From Acidobacteriota bacterium (GTDB taxonomy: Bacteria; Acidobacteriota; Terriglobia; Terriglobales; Acidobacteriaceae): a DNA stretch of 64,000 nt. The stretch is from NCBI GenBank assembly GCA_013289685.1, contig JABCZL010000007.1, positions 62,001 through 126,000 of the forward strand, read 5' to 3'. The position numbers and the translations under genes are program-made. The notes under the pieces are model-generated. The model had not been told where the DNA came from. It worked only from the letters and a program-made list of their open reading frames with translations, and did not search any database. Positions 33,979 to 41,257 of this stretch are shown piece after piece (position 1 is the first letter of the stretch; each line of letters begins with the position of its first letter).

Positions 33979-34623
33979 GTGTCCAACCGCTCACGCATTT
34001 TGATTGCCGACGACCATACGCTGATTGCGGAGCTGTGCAAGAAACTTCTCGAAACCGACTTTGATGTGATCGGAATCGTGAGCGATGGCCGCGCCCTGCT
34101 CCGTGCTGCCCGCGAATTGAAGCCGGATGTGATCGTGGTAGACGTTGCCATGCCCATCCTCAACGGGTTGGACGCGGGGCAGCAGGTGAAAGAAATGTTG
34201 CCTGCTGTAAGGCTCGTCTATCTCACCATGAATCCCGACGCAGACGTGGCCGCCGAAGCCTTTGCGCGCGGTGCGTCCGGCTATCTGCTTAAGACTTGTG
34301 CCGCGGCTGAGATGGTGCTTGCGGTTCGCGAGGTGTTACGGGGCAAATCGTACGTATCCCGGGGCCTGTCGCGAGACACGATCGATGTTGTCCGCTGGAG
34401 CCATAAGAAGTTGATCAATGCAGATGAACGCCTGACCCCGAGGCAGCGTGAAGTACTGCAGTTGCTAGCCGAAGGAAAGGTGATGAAGGAAGTTGGCGGC
34501 ATCCTGAACATGTCGACCAGGACCGTGGCCTACCACAAGTATCGGATGATGGAAGTGCTTGGCGCCAAAAGCAGCGCGGAGTTGGTCAAGTACGCTGTCA
34601 GAAACCACATGGTAGCCGCTTAG
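33979..34623 (+). CDS. NarL-type response regulator, copy 2
   Basis: About 214 aa from GTG 33979, placed 9 nt after GAGGAGG and aligned to the start of copy 1. The receiver keeps DD, phospho-acceptor Asp (VVDVAMPILNG) and Lys (YLLKT); the LuxR HTH (LTPRQREVLQLLAEGKVMKEVGGILNMSTRTVAYHKY) differs from copy 1 at few positions, so the two probably bind the same or overlapping DNA sites. Upstream in-frame codons to 33892 are probably not translated. The Crp/Fnr gene follows 189 bp later with its own composite promoter. Confidence 0.94.
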   Translation: MSNRSRILIADDHTLIAELCKKLLETDFDVIGIVSDGRALLRAARELKPDVIVVDVAMPILNGLDAGQQVKEMLPAVRLVYLTMNPDADVAAEAFARGASGYLLKTCAAAEMVLAVREVLRGKSYVSRGLSRDTIDVVRWSHKKLINADERLTPRQREVLQLLAEGKVMKEVGGILNMSTRTVAYHKYRMMEVLGAKSSAELVKYAVRNHMVAA

Positions 34624-34655
34624 CCGAGGCCAGTGCCTGGGTGGACGACGATGCC

Positions 34656-34699
34656 TGTCAATACAGACAGTTGCATCCCTTGTTGTCCCAAGGTAGCCT
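34656..34699 (+). promoter_or_regulatory. Composite promoter in front of the Crp/Fnr-type gene
   Basis: TGTC-AATACA-GACA (34656-34669), 24 nt, TAGCCT (34694-34699), 114 nt before ATG 34813. The match to the other composite sites is exact in both elements and in spacing. If the Crp/Fnr protein binds this dyad, its gene is self-activated. Confidence 0.75.
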
Positions 34700-34812
34700 G
34701 CTTCTCGAAACGCAATCCGCAAATCCTCCGGCTTGGAAGTTGATACGAGTTCTCCTCTCTTTGAAGTGATCACTTAGGGCCCGCGGTTCACCCAACCCGG
34801 GGATCATACAAG

Positions 34813-35496
34813 ATGATCAATCCTCGATCAGCATCGAAGGCTGCCAGAACCTCCAGCTTCTTGACCGGTCTTGAGCAACCTGCGATGCGGGCCATTCTTG
34901 CCGCAGCCAAAATCCGGCGGGTTTCTGCCAAGCACAACATCACCTCCATGGGTCATCGGGCTACTCATTTCTTCCTTATTCAAAGCGGCCGAGTACGCTT
35001 TTACCACCTCACCAAACAGGGCCAGTTAGTTCTGCTGGCATGGCTGGTGCCGGGGGACGTCGTCGGGTTGGTGGCCCTGCTGACGAGTCCGTTCGCCTAT
35101 ATGGCATCCGCAGAAGCCACCTCCGACTGTGAACTCCTGGTCTGGAACCGCTCCGTCATACGGAAGTTGACGGCCCGCTATCCCCTGCTCGGTGAAAATG
35201 GTCTGCACATAGCTCTTCGCTACTTGCGAGACTACATTGACCGTCATGTCGGTCTGGTTACCAAGACTGCTGAGGAGAGGCTGGCAGCAGCTCTACTCAA
35301 TCTCGGGGACCAATCCAACGAGGTTCATCCCGGCGGAATCGAAATCCGCGCTACCAACGATCAACTCGGAGCCTTGGCTGATATCAGCCCGTTTACCGTC
35401 ACCCGCGTGCTAAGAAAGTGGGTTCGTGCCGGAATTCTCTCCAAAGGACGCGGCCGAGTCCTTCTCCATGCTCCCGAAGCGCTCATGATTGATTAA
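34813..35496 (+). CDS. Crp/Fnr-family transcription regulator
   Basis: 227 aa. Residues about 20-140 are a cNMP-binding beta-roll (FFLIQSGRVRFYHLTKQGQLVLLAWLVPGDVVGLVALL), then the long dimer helix (about 135-165) and a Crp-type winged helix (about 175-220: TNDQLGALADISPFTVTRVLRKWVRAGIL). There is one Cys only, so no FNR-type iron-sulfur cluster. In the recognition helix, SPFTVTR aligns with SRETVGR of CRP: the Arg is kept but the Glu that both CRP and FNR use is Phe, which predicts a non-CRP half-site. Its own upstream region carries a TGTC-N6-GACA composite promoter. Ligand unknown. Confidence 0.92.
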   Translation: MINPRSASKAARTSSFLTGLEQPAMRAILAAAKIRRVSAKHNITSMGHRATHFFLIQSGRVRFYHLTKQGQLVLLAWLVPGDVVGLVALLTSPFAYMASAEATSDCELLVWNRSVIRKLTARYPLLGENGLHIALRYLRDYIDRHVGLVTKTAEERLAAALLNLGDQSNEVHPGGIEIRATNDQLGALADISPFTVTRVLRKWVRAGILSKGRGRVLLHAPEALMID

Positions 35497-35638
35497 AGTC
35501 AGGCGTCTCAGCCTTACCTTCGCTTCTAGGAACTATTTTCTCTTACTTGCTCTGGAGCAACGACAGAGTTCCGCTTCATCCCTACACTATTGCCGGCCTT
35601 CCCCCAGAGGGCTTGTTGTTTCAGCCGCCGGATGCTGG

Positions 35639-35668
35639 CCGGATCTCGACATGTTCGTCGAGATCCGG
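35639..35668. promoter_or_regulatory. Perfect 12-bp inverted repeat
   Basis: CCGGATCTCGAC (35639-35650) and GTCGAGATCCGG (35657-35668) with a 6-nt loop, between the Crp/Fnr and receiver genes. No T-run follows, so it is either an operator or an RNA hairpin in the leader of the receiver gene rather than a standard terminator. Confidence 0.65.
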
Positions 35669-35688
35669 TGTATGTTGTTGCGAGGATG

Positions 35689-35732
35689 TGAAGCGGTGCA
35701 GTGTCGCGCAAATGAAGCGGTGCAGTATCGCG
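35689..35732 (+). repeat. 20-bp direct repeat before the receiver gene
   Basis: TGAAGCGGTGCAGTGTCGCG (35689-35708) recurs at 35713-35732 with one mismatch, a 24-bp period. The second copy ends 6 bp before ATG 35739, covering the place where a ribosome site should be. Confidence 0.65.
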
Positions 35733-35738
35733 TGCATA

Positions 35739-36137
35739 ATGTCCTCATCAACAATCCGGATTCTCGTGGTCGATGATTACGAACCGTTCCGGCGGTTTGT
35801 ATGTTCCACGCTAGGAGAGAGACCCGGGTTCCAGATCGTCGGCGAGGCCTCGGACGGATTAGCAGGGATTCGTCAAGCGGAAGAGTTGCAACCGGATTTG
35901 ATTCTCCTGGATATCGGACTTCCGACATTGAATGGAATGGAGGCCGCTCGACGAATTCGCAAGCTTGCCCCGGACGCCAAGATAATCATCGTGAGTCAGG
36001 AATCCTCTGCTGACGTGGTGCAGGAAGCTCTTAGCTTGGGTGCATCGGGCTACGTTGTGAAGACAAGAGCCGCAACAGAACTATTAGCTGCCGTGGAAGC
36101 CGTTCTCATGGGAAAGCATTTTGTCAGTGGTCTCTAG
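35739..36137 (+). CDS. Stand-alone receiver, FRRFVCSTL type
   Basis: 132 aa, receiver only, with DD (12-13), phospho-acceptor Asp58 (LLDIGLPTLNG) and Lys (YVVKTR). Closest relatives in the window are the receiver half of 3852-4871 (shares VVDDYEPFRRFVCSTLG and LDIGLPTLNG) and 24239-24652. ATG 35739 aligns with the MSSxR starts of the paralogs; the frame stays open upstream but without similarity. No good ribosome site is seen; a direct repeat and a perfect inverted repeat fill the leader. It probably acts by protein contact, as it has no output domain. Confidence 0.88.
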   Translation: MSSSTIRILVVDDYEPFRRFVCSTLGERPGFQIVGEASDGLAGIRQAEELQPDLILLDIGLPTLNGMEAARRIRKLAPDAKIIIVSQESSADVVQEALSLGASGYVVKTRAATELLAAVEAVLMGKHFVSGL

Positions 36138-36837
36138 GCGAACAATCATTCCGCCCTTACGCTCGAACCGCGCTCAAACGACCAGTGCAACCTCGCGAAC
36201 AATCTCCCTTTCAGTTTAGGCTTCGCTTATCGGGGAACAACAGCGCCAATTCGCGTTCGCACTAGCAAACCGCGAAAAGCCGCACTCTAGACAGACTAGA
36301 AGGTTTAGGAATAGCAGAGGGCCGGGACAATCAATATTTCTAGGACTCCGGCAACGGATGTTTATCTCAGCATTGGATTCCGCCTGAGCCTCCTACCCGC
36401 AAGATGCACAAGACATAATCAGCCTGGTAGGGTCAGCAGTTTGTGTAACCCCAGAACGTCTGTCTGTTCAAAATTGTGACCTCCGAAGGCGCTCGTAACG
36501 CATAGCCGCCTTGGATCTGACCTTAGCTCCCAAAATGGTCCACTGGAGTTTCTACGCCCCGAAGCGGAAACGAACAGTGAAAGGGCACACGTCACGAGAA
36601 AGAGGGTCATGACGATCGCCTGCTCGGGGTAACTTGCTGACACCTGTTAAAAGTAACAGCTCCCAAACGGCCGCAGTAGTGGTGAACTGGTTGAGTTATT
36701 GATATCAAGTCGGGGCAGATGTGCCAATTCAGCATCGAGGAAATGCTCCCCCGGAGCGTTAGCTACGAAGTGGTCACAGGATCATCCTCTTTGCTCGATC
36801 GCACCTAGTCCCCGGATCCCGAGATAAGGAGTTCGCC
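36138..36837. other. 700-bp intergenic region with one operator-like dyad
   Basis: No convincing gene. CTGTTA-AAAG-TAACAG (core TGTT-AAAAGT-AACA, 36645-36658) is a perfect 6-bp inverted repeat with the same N6 core as the TGTC-N6-GACA sites, 180 bp before the OmpA-family gene; the hexamer at +24 nt is TGAACT, poor. A 63-codon minus-strand frame from ATG 36610 starts with a hydrophobic stretch but has no ribosome site. Confidence 0.45.
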
Positions 36838-38583
36838 ATGAAAGTTTACTCCCAGGTATCCCGTTTCTTTCTATCCGTCGCTCTATTAATGTTGACGGGT
36901 GGAATCTCAAGTCTTGCCCAGAACGGCAAACTCGTCTTTAAGATTACTCCCCAGCAGGCCTTTGTCTTCGCGGATGGTCGCGCCATCAGCGAATCCAGCA
37001 AAATCTACGTCCTGAAGCTCAGCGCGGGCGAGCACAAGATTGAGCTGGTCAACTACGGCTATGCGCCATTGACCCAGACGGTCACCATCACGGCGGGCAA
37101 AACCGCCTTGCTCAGGGCTTCCCTCACGCCGGTCACGGGAACGGTCTCGGGTCCCTTCGGCGCTATGACGATCGAGGGTGCGGACCACAAGGCGATTCTG
37201 CTGAACGGGAAGACCCCCGCCTTTTTCGTCGGACACGGCGACGAATTTGATAACGAGGGGAAGTTTTTGCAGGAACTCGTTGTTCCTCCCGGCACCTACC
37301 AGCTAACGGTGCTGTCCGGAGACAAGGAGGTTTGGTCGGGTCCCGTCGAGGTTCCAGCGAACCAGCGCGTACTCATCGATATCCCGAAGGGTGTGCGCAA
37401 GACCGTTCCCTGGTCGCGCGGAGAGAAGCTCACCTCCATACCCCGCTTCACCGTCGGCAGTGCTAGTGCGCTCGTTGCTGTCGTCAAGCCCACCGCGGAG
37501 TTATCGGCGACGGTAGCGCAACTCAACTGCGGAGATGCCTCGCAACTGAAATGGACATCCACCGACGCACCTCGCGTTGAGATCACCCCCGTTGGGGCGG
37601 TCGCAGATTCGGGTCAACAATCTATCCAACCCATGCAGACGACCACCTATGACCTGACCGCGGTTGGGCCCGGTGGCACCGCGACTGCGACCGCCACCGT
37701 CAATGTCAACAAGGCCATCCAGGCCAATCTGGACCTTTCGACGCCGGAAGTCCACTACAAGCGCGTCGGCGATAAGGTCGTGGTCGATGACAGCACGGCC
37801 TTGAACTGGACAGCTTCGAACGCGTCGACGGTTTCAATTGAACCGTTGGGCACGGTGAGTCCCACCGGCAGCCGGACTTTGCAGATTGCCCCCAAGAAGA
37901 CCGATCCCGGGCCAATCGACGAAACCGTTACCTACACGCTCAACGCCAGCAATGGTTGCGGCGGAGCTGACACCAAAACCGCTACCCTGCACATCGTGGG
38001 CTCGATCGAGCAACCCGAGATCAAACTCTCACGCAGCGTTTATTTCCAGACCGACCGGCCGCGATCGCTCAAGTCGGAAGATGCTCTCCTCGAAAGCGAA
38101 AAGGAGACGCTGAAGGCTATTGCGGCATCCTTCACTCAATACCTTGCGGACCAACCCGATGCTCGCCTGGTTCTCTCGGGACACGCCGATAAGCGCGGAC
38201 TGGAGTCCTACAACCAGCCTCTCTCCGCAAGGCGTGCCGCGCTCGCCAAACGGTTCCTGGTGGAACAGGGGATTTCCGAAGACAAAATTGAGACTCAGTC
38301 TTATGGCGCCGAGCAGAACCTGAGTGCCGACCAAGTGAAGCAACTTGTCGAACAGGATCCCGGCCTGAGCCCAGAAGACCGGCAGAATGCTTTACAGAAA
38401 ATACAGACAATTGTGTACGCCTACAACCGCCGGGTAGACATAACCTCGAAGCCAAGCGGGCAAGAATCAGCTCGCGAGTACCCGTTCAAGGCGCAAGACT
38501 TCGCCACCCTGATCGACCGTAACGGTCCAGCAAAATCCAACGGAGTTGAACTCGCGGCGGAAAAGGAAAAGGTCAGCCAGTAG
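36838..38583 (+). CDS. OmpA-family protein with PEGA-like and Ig-like repeats
   Basis: 581 aa with signal peptide (ending SSLAQN) and AAGGAG before ATG 36838. Residues 30-100 look like a PEGA-type surface domain (FVFADGRAISESSKIYVLKLSAGEHKIELVNYGY), followed by two Ig-like repeats that share TWTSTDAPRVEI / NWTASNASTVSIEPLGTVSPTGS-type strands (about 220-400). The OmpA peptidoglycan-binding domain follows (about 405-545: VYFQTDRP, LVLSGHADKRGLESYNQPLSARRAALAKRFL, YNRRVDI). It would tie the outer surface to the cell wall. A rho-independent terminator follows (38616-38646). Confidence 0.9.
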   Translation: MKVYSQVSRFFLSVALLMLTGGISSLAQNGKLVFKITPQQAFVFADGRAISESSKIYVLKLSAGEHKIELVNYGYAPLTQTVTITAGKTALLRASLTPVTGTVSGPFGAMTIEGADHKAILLNGKTPAFFVGHGDEFDNEGKFLQELVVPPGTYQLTVLSGDKEVWSGPVEVPANQRVLIDIPKGVRKTVPWSRGEKLTSIPRFTVGSASALVAVVKPTAELSATVAQLNCGDASQLKWTSTDAPRVEITPVGAVADSGQQSIQPMQTTTYDLTAVGPGGTATATATVNVNKAIQANLDLSTPEVHYKRVGDKVVVDDSTALNWTASNASTVSIEPLGTVSPTGSRTLQIAPKKTDPGPIDETVTYTLNASNGCGGADTKTATLHIVGSIEQPEIKLSRSVYFQTDRPRSLKSEDALLESEKETLKAIAASFTQYLADQPDARLVLSGHADKRGLESYNQPLSARRAALAKRFLVEQGISEDKIETQSYGAEQNLSADQVKQLVEQDPGLSPEDRQNALQKIQTIVYAYNRRVDITSKPSGQESAREYPFKAQDFATLIDRNGPAKSNGVELAAEKEKVSQ

Positions 38584-38615
38584 AAGCTGTTTGAAAGAGC
38601 GTCGAGAGATGAGAT

Positions 38616-38646
38616 TGGGCGGCTGTCCACGGGCCGCCCAGTTTTC
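38616..38646 (+). terminator. Rho-independent terminator after the OmpA-family gene
   Basis: TGGGCGGC (38616-38623) pairs with GCCGCCCA (38633-38640) around a 9-nt loop and is followed by GTTTTC. It lies 33 bp after the OmpA-family stop. Confidence 0.8.
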
Positions 38647-38875
38647 TATGCGGCAAGTAGTGTTTTGTCGGCGGCGGCACAGCCCTCGCCCTGGGTCGGA
38701 TGGTCAAGCTACAACGTAACCCGAATCCAGCTCCAACGTAACCCAAATAAAGAGTGGTTCCAGAGGCATCCCAGAAGTTGCGAGTTCTTCCAAGGGATTC
38801 GCGCGGTCGGACCCAATCAAGACACCGCTTACATGGCTGCAGTGCACTCGCCAAGCGGTAGAAGTATTAAAGTCT

Positions 38876-39718
38876 TCAGGGTTGTTTTGCGTTCCGGGGT
38901 GCACTCACTGAAAAGAAGAAATAAACCGCAAGACCAACATACTGTTCCTGCTTGTTACCTTTCGTGCTGCCGGTGTCGTTCTCATGCTCATAGTAGGGAT
39001 TGAATTGCACATGCTTTCCTACAGGCAGAAGGCAACCCACATATTCGGTGGTAGTGCTCCATTTAGCGTACTGGCTTTCGTAGTAGGGCTCGAAGGCGAC
39101 ATAGGGTATCGGATGATAGGAGTGAATCGAGAACGTTCTTTCAAGCGTAAATTTATTGCGATAGCGCCAGTTGAACGGCGTGCCGCTTTTCCAGTCGAGG
39201 TCCGCGCGGTTTCTGTCGCTGATCAGAAATCCGAACGTCATGGGAAAGCGAAACGTTACCGCGGTCGTGAAGCGACTCTCGAAAGGCTCATTCGGAGCGG
39301 TTATATACCGATATCCGGCTTCCAGCACCAGGGGCCTCGGCTTTGAATCGTCCAGATCGAATGCGGTGATCTTCTTCAACTTCAGGAGTGGCTTAAGGTA
39401 CAACTGGAGGCTTGGCCCACTTGTAATCTGGGTTGAGTCGCCTCCATCCCGATCGTCTTTGGTCTGGTTATAAACCCGAAACATTGGGCTGAGCGTCAGG
39501 TAAGTGTCAACCTCCGGCAGGAACTGGACCGTCTGCGCACTCACCGAAACACAATATAAAAAAACGGAGAGCGCCACCTTGAGCCAGTGGCTCCATGCTC
39601 TCGACAGAATTGCTGTGTAGCGCGCCTCGATCTGCGGCAAGCGCTGGCGGGAGCCAAGAGAAGGTGCACGCAACGAAAGTGCCAGGCGACAGCACGCGGT
39701 CGGTACAAGCGCTTTCAT
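38876..39718 (-). CDS. DUF2490-like outer-membrane beta-barrel protein
   Basis: About 280 aa from ATG 39718, giving a long N-terminus with the hydrophobic export segment around residues 45-62 (WLKVALSVFLYCVSVSAQ); a shorter start within this region is possible. The mature part has strands of the DUF2490 type: GPSLQLYLKPLLKL, LEAGYRYITAPNEPFESR, NRADLDWKSGTPFNWRYRNK, PYVAFEPYYESQY, HVQFNPYYEHEND. The C-terminus YVGLAVYFFFS is followed by a short tail (APRNAKQP). Function unknown; family members are outer-membrane proteins. Confidence 0.8.
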   Translation of the reverse strand: MKALVPTACCRLALSLRAPSLGSRQRLPQIEARYTAILSRAWSHWLKVALSVFLYCVSVSAQTVQFLPEVDTYLTLSPMFRVYNQTKDDRDGGDSTQITSGPSLQLYLKPLLKLKKITAFDLDDSKPRPLVLEAGYRYITAPNEPFESRFTTAVTFRFPMTFGFLISDRNRADLDWKSGTPFNWRYRNKFTLERTFSIHSYHPIPYVAFEPYYESQYAKWSTTTEYVGCLLPVGKHVQFNPYYEHENDTGSTKGNKQEQYVGLAVYFFFSVSAPRNAKQP

Positions 39719-40093
39719 GCGATTGCTCTTAGCATTCGAGTCTACGTGCCTGTCGTTGGTCTGCAACCGTTAGTTCTGACAGGTGTGGGCTGGAAAAGCG
39801 CCTCGTAGTTTGTTTGTAAGGTGAGTTCAAGAAATGGACCGAGGCAGGTTTCGGGTCGCATGAATGGGTGAATTACGGCCAGTACGGGAAGGCGATACGC
39901 CAAACAGCAAAACCGCACGCAATACGACTTTCAGTCGAATACGATCTTCCAGCGGCCCGCGGCGGTTCAGAAGTTCGGGGAGAAAAGAGGGTCAGCTTGA
40001 CCTTGGCAAAACTGACAGTTGCCAGGATCAATCCTCGCGACCAGCATAAGACCGAGCGACATTCCTCTGCATTTAAATCAGGAGGGCTAGAAA
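39719..40093. other. Intergenic region with two promoter-like sites
   Basis: 375 bp between divergent genes. CGTT-AGTTCT-GACA (39768-39781) has TAGTTT exactly 24 nt downstream (39806-39811), pointing into the region, and TGGC-AAAACT-GACA (40004-40017) has CAGCAT at the same spacing before the gene at 40094. No protein gene is evident; a short transcript from 39806 is possible. Confidence 0.45.
40004..40047 (+). promoter_or_regulatory. Degenerate composite promoter
   Basis: TGGC-AAAACT-GACA, 24 nt, CAGCAT, 47 nt before ATG 40094. One half-site and the hexamer each differ from consensus (TGTC, TAGCCT), but spacing and distance to the gene match the strong sites. Confidence 0.5.
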
Positions 40094-40702
40094 ATGCACA
40101 TCGAAGCGATGAAGACTCGCCAGATTGTCATAGGCCGGCTTTTGCCCATTGGGCTACTGGTGCTCGCAGGAACCTTCGCATTCTCCCGCGGGCCGAAGAC
40201 CGAGACGATCGAAGCGAGTGCTATGGGTACCGGTACACAGCTGGGGCAGGTGATTGGCGTAACTTTGGATATTTACGAGTGGTCCACTCCAGAGGACCGT
40301 CAGATCCTGATCGACGCTTTCACCAAGGGACAGAATCAGGGTCTAGTCAATGCGCTCTCCAAAATGAAGGCGGTGGGCCACTGCTCGATCACTGGAACCC
40401 TCGGCTATGACGTCAGCTATATCCGCATGGTTCCCACACCAACCGGAAGAAAAATCGTGTTTGTGACCAACCGTCAGATCAGATTCGGGGAAGCCTTCTT
40501 CGACACCCAGTCCCAGTCCTATAACCTGACGGCTGGCGAATTCAACTTGGACGCCGCCGACAAGAGTAAGAGCACGGGCGTTGTGTATCCCGCAACTCAA
40601 CTGATTATCGATAAGCAAGGCCAATTGCAGTTTGATCTCGCGCAGAACCCTTGGAAGCTCGTGGATGTTCTCGACTGGCAAGGTACGCCAGGCGTGAACT
40701 AG
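40094..40702 (+). CDS. Secreted conserved protein
   Basis: 202 aa; AGGAGGG precedes ATG 40094 at 7 nt. The signal peptide ends near AFSRG. The mature part has IGVTLDIYEWSTPEDRQILIDAF, AVGHCSITGTLGYDVSYIRMVPT, RQIRFGEAFFDTQSQSYNL and AGEFNLDAADKSKSTG. It is of a family of exported proteins I recall from Acidobacteria, without known role; the single Cys is in the CSITG strand. It begins a plus-strand run of secreted proteins reaching 43769. A degenerate composite promoter lies 47 bp upstream. Confidence 0.8.
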   Translation: MHIEAMKTRQIVIGRLLPIGLLVLAGTFAFSRGPKTETIEASAMGTGTQLGQVIGVTLDIYEWSTPEDRQILIDAFTKGQNQGLVNALSKMKAVGHCSITGTLGYDVSYIRMVPTPTGRKIVFVTNRQIRFGEAFFDTQSQSYNLTAGEFNLDAADKSKSTGVVYPATQLIIDKQGQLQFDLAQNPWKLVDVLDWQGTPGVN

Positions 40703-40711
40703 GCGGTAGGC

Positions 40712-41224
40712 ATGCTTATGAAAACAAAACCAGTCTCTGCGATCCAGCATCTTGCGGCGCTGGCCGTGGTTATGTTGTTGTCCTCTCTCACCGTGGCGCA
40801 GGAGCAGCAGCGCGGCAGCGAAAAATATCTCTGCTCGGAGCCAAACCCGCAGGCCATATGCACCGCCGAGAACACTTGTGGATCTGCGTCTGCCCCGTGC
40901 GCGGTGGAGATCAAGCGCACTGCTTCTTCCGCTTCCGCGACTCCGATGATTCCAAAGGCGAAAGGTAACCAGCCTTTCTGCGTGAAGGCCGGCACCACGG
41001 TCATCTGGAAAAGCGGGTCCAAGAACACGGGTTTTGTTTTGGACTTTGGCCCCGACTTACCTTTTGGCTCAGAAGCGATCATTGGCGGTTCCGATCGCTC
41101 CTCTTCGACTGTAGCGAACAAAAAGGGCTGCTACAAGTATTCCGTAGGCGCCTGTGTCTCCGGAGCCATCTACGGAATGTGCGATTCCGCGGAAGCGGAA
41201 CTCGTGATTACTGCACCCCAATAA
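40712..41224 (+). CDS. Secreted cysteine-rich protein, cupredoxin-like in pattern
   Basis: 170 aa with signal peptide (basic MLMKTK, ending TVAQE). It begins 9 bp after the previous stop, so the two are probably co-transcribed; ATG 40718 is an equally good start. The mature part has eight cysteines (YLCSEP, AICTAENTCGSASAPC, FCVKAG, GCYKYSVGACVSG, GMCDS), probably paired. The strand order FCVKAGTTVIWKSGSKNTGFVLDFG and GCYKYSV resembles a cupredoxin sandwich, but the His/Cys/Met copper ligands are not evident. Function unknown. Confidence 0.72.
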   Translation: MLMKTKPVSAIQHLAALAVVMLLSSLTVAQEQQRGSEKYLCSEPNPQAICTAENTCGSASAPCAVEIKRTASSASATPMIPKAKGNQPFCVKAGTTVIWKSGSKNTGFVLDFGPDLPFGSEAIIGGSDRSSSTVANKKGCYKYSVGACVSGAIYGMCDSAEAELVITAPQ

Positions 41225-41257
41225 ACAAAAAAGCGACGCTGGCATGGAGAAACAATA

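Noticed and set aside
36419-36610. 63-codon minus-strand frame with hydrophobic start
   Set aside because: No ribosome site or similarity; composition is that of random sequence.
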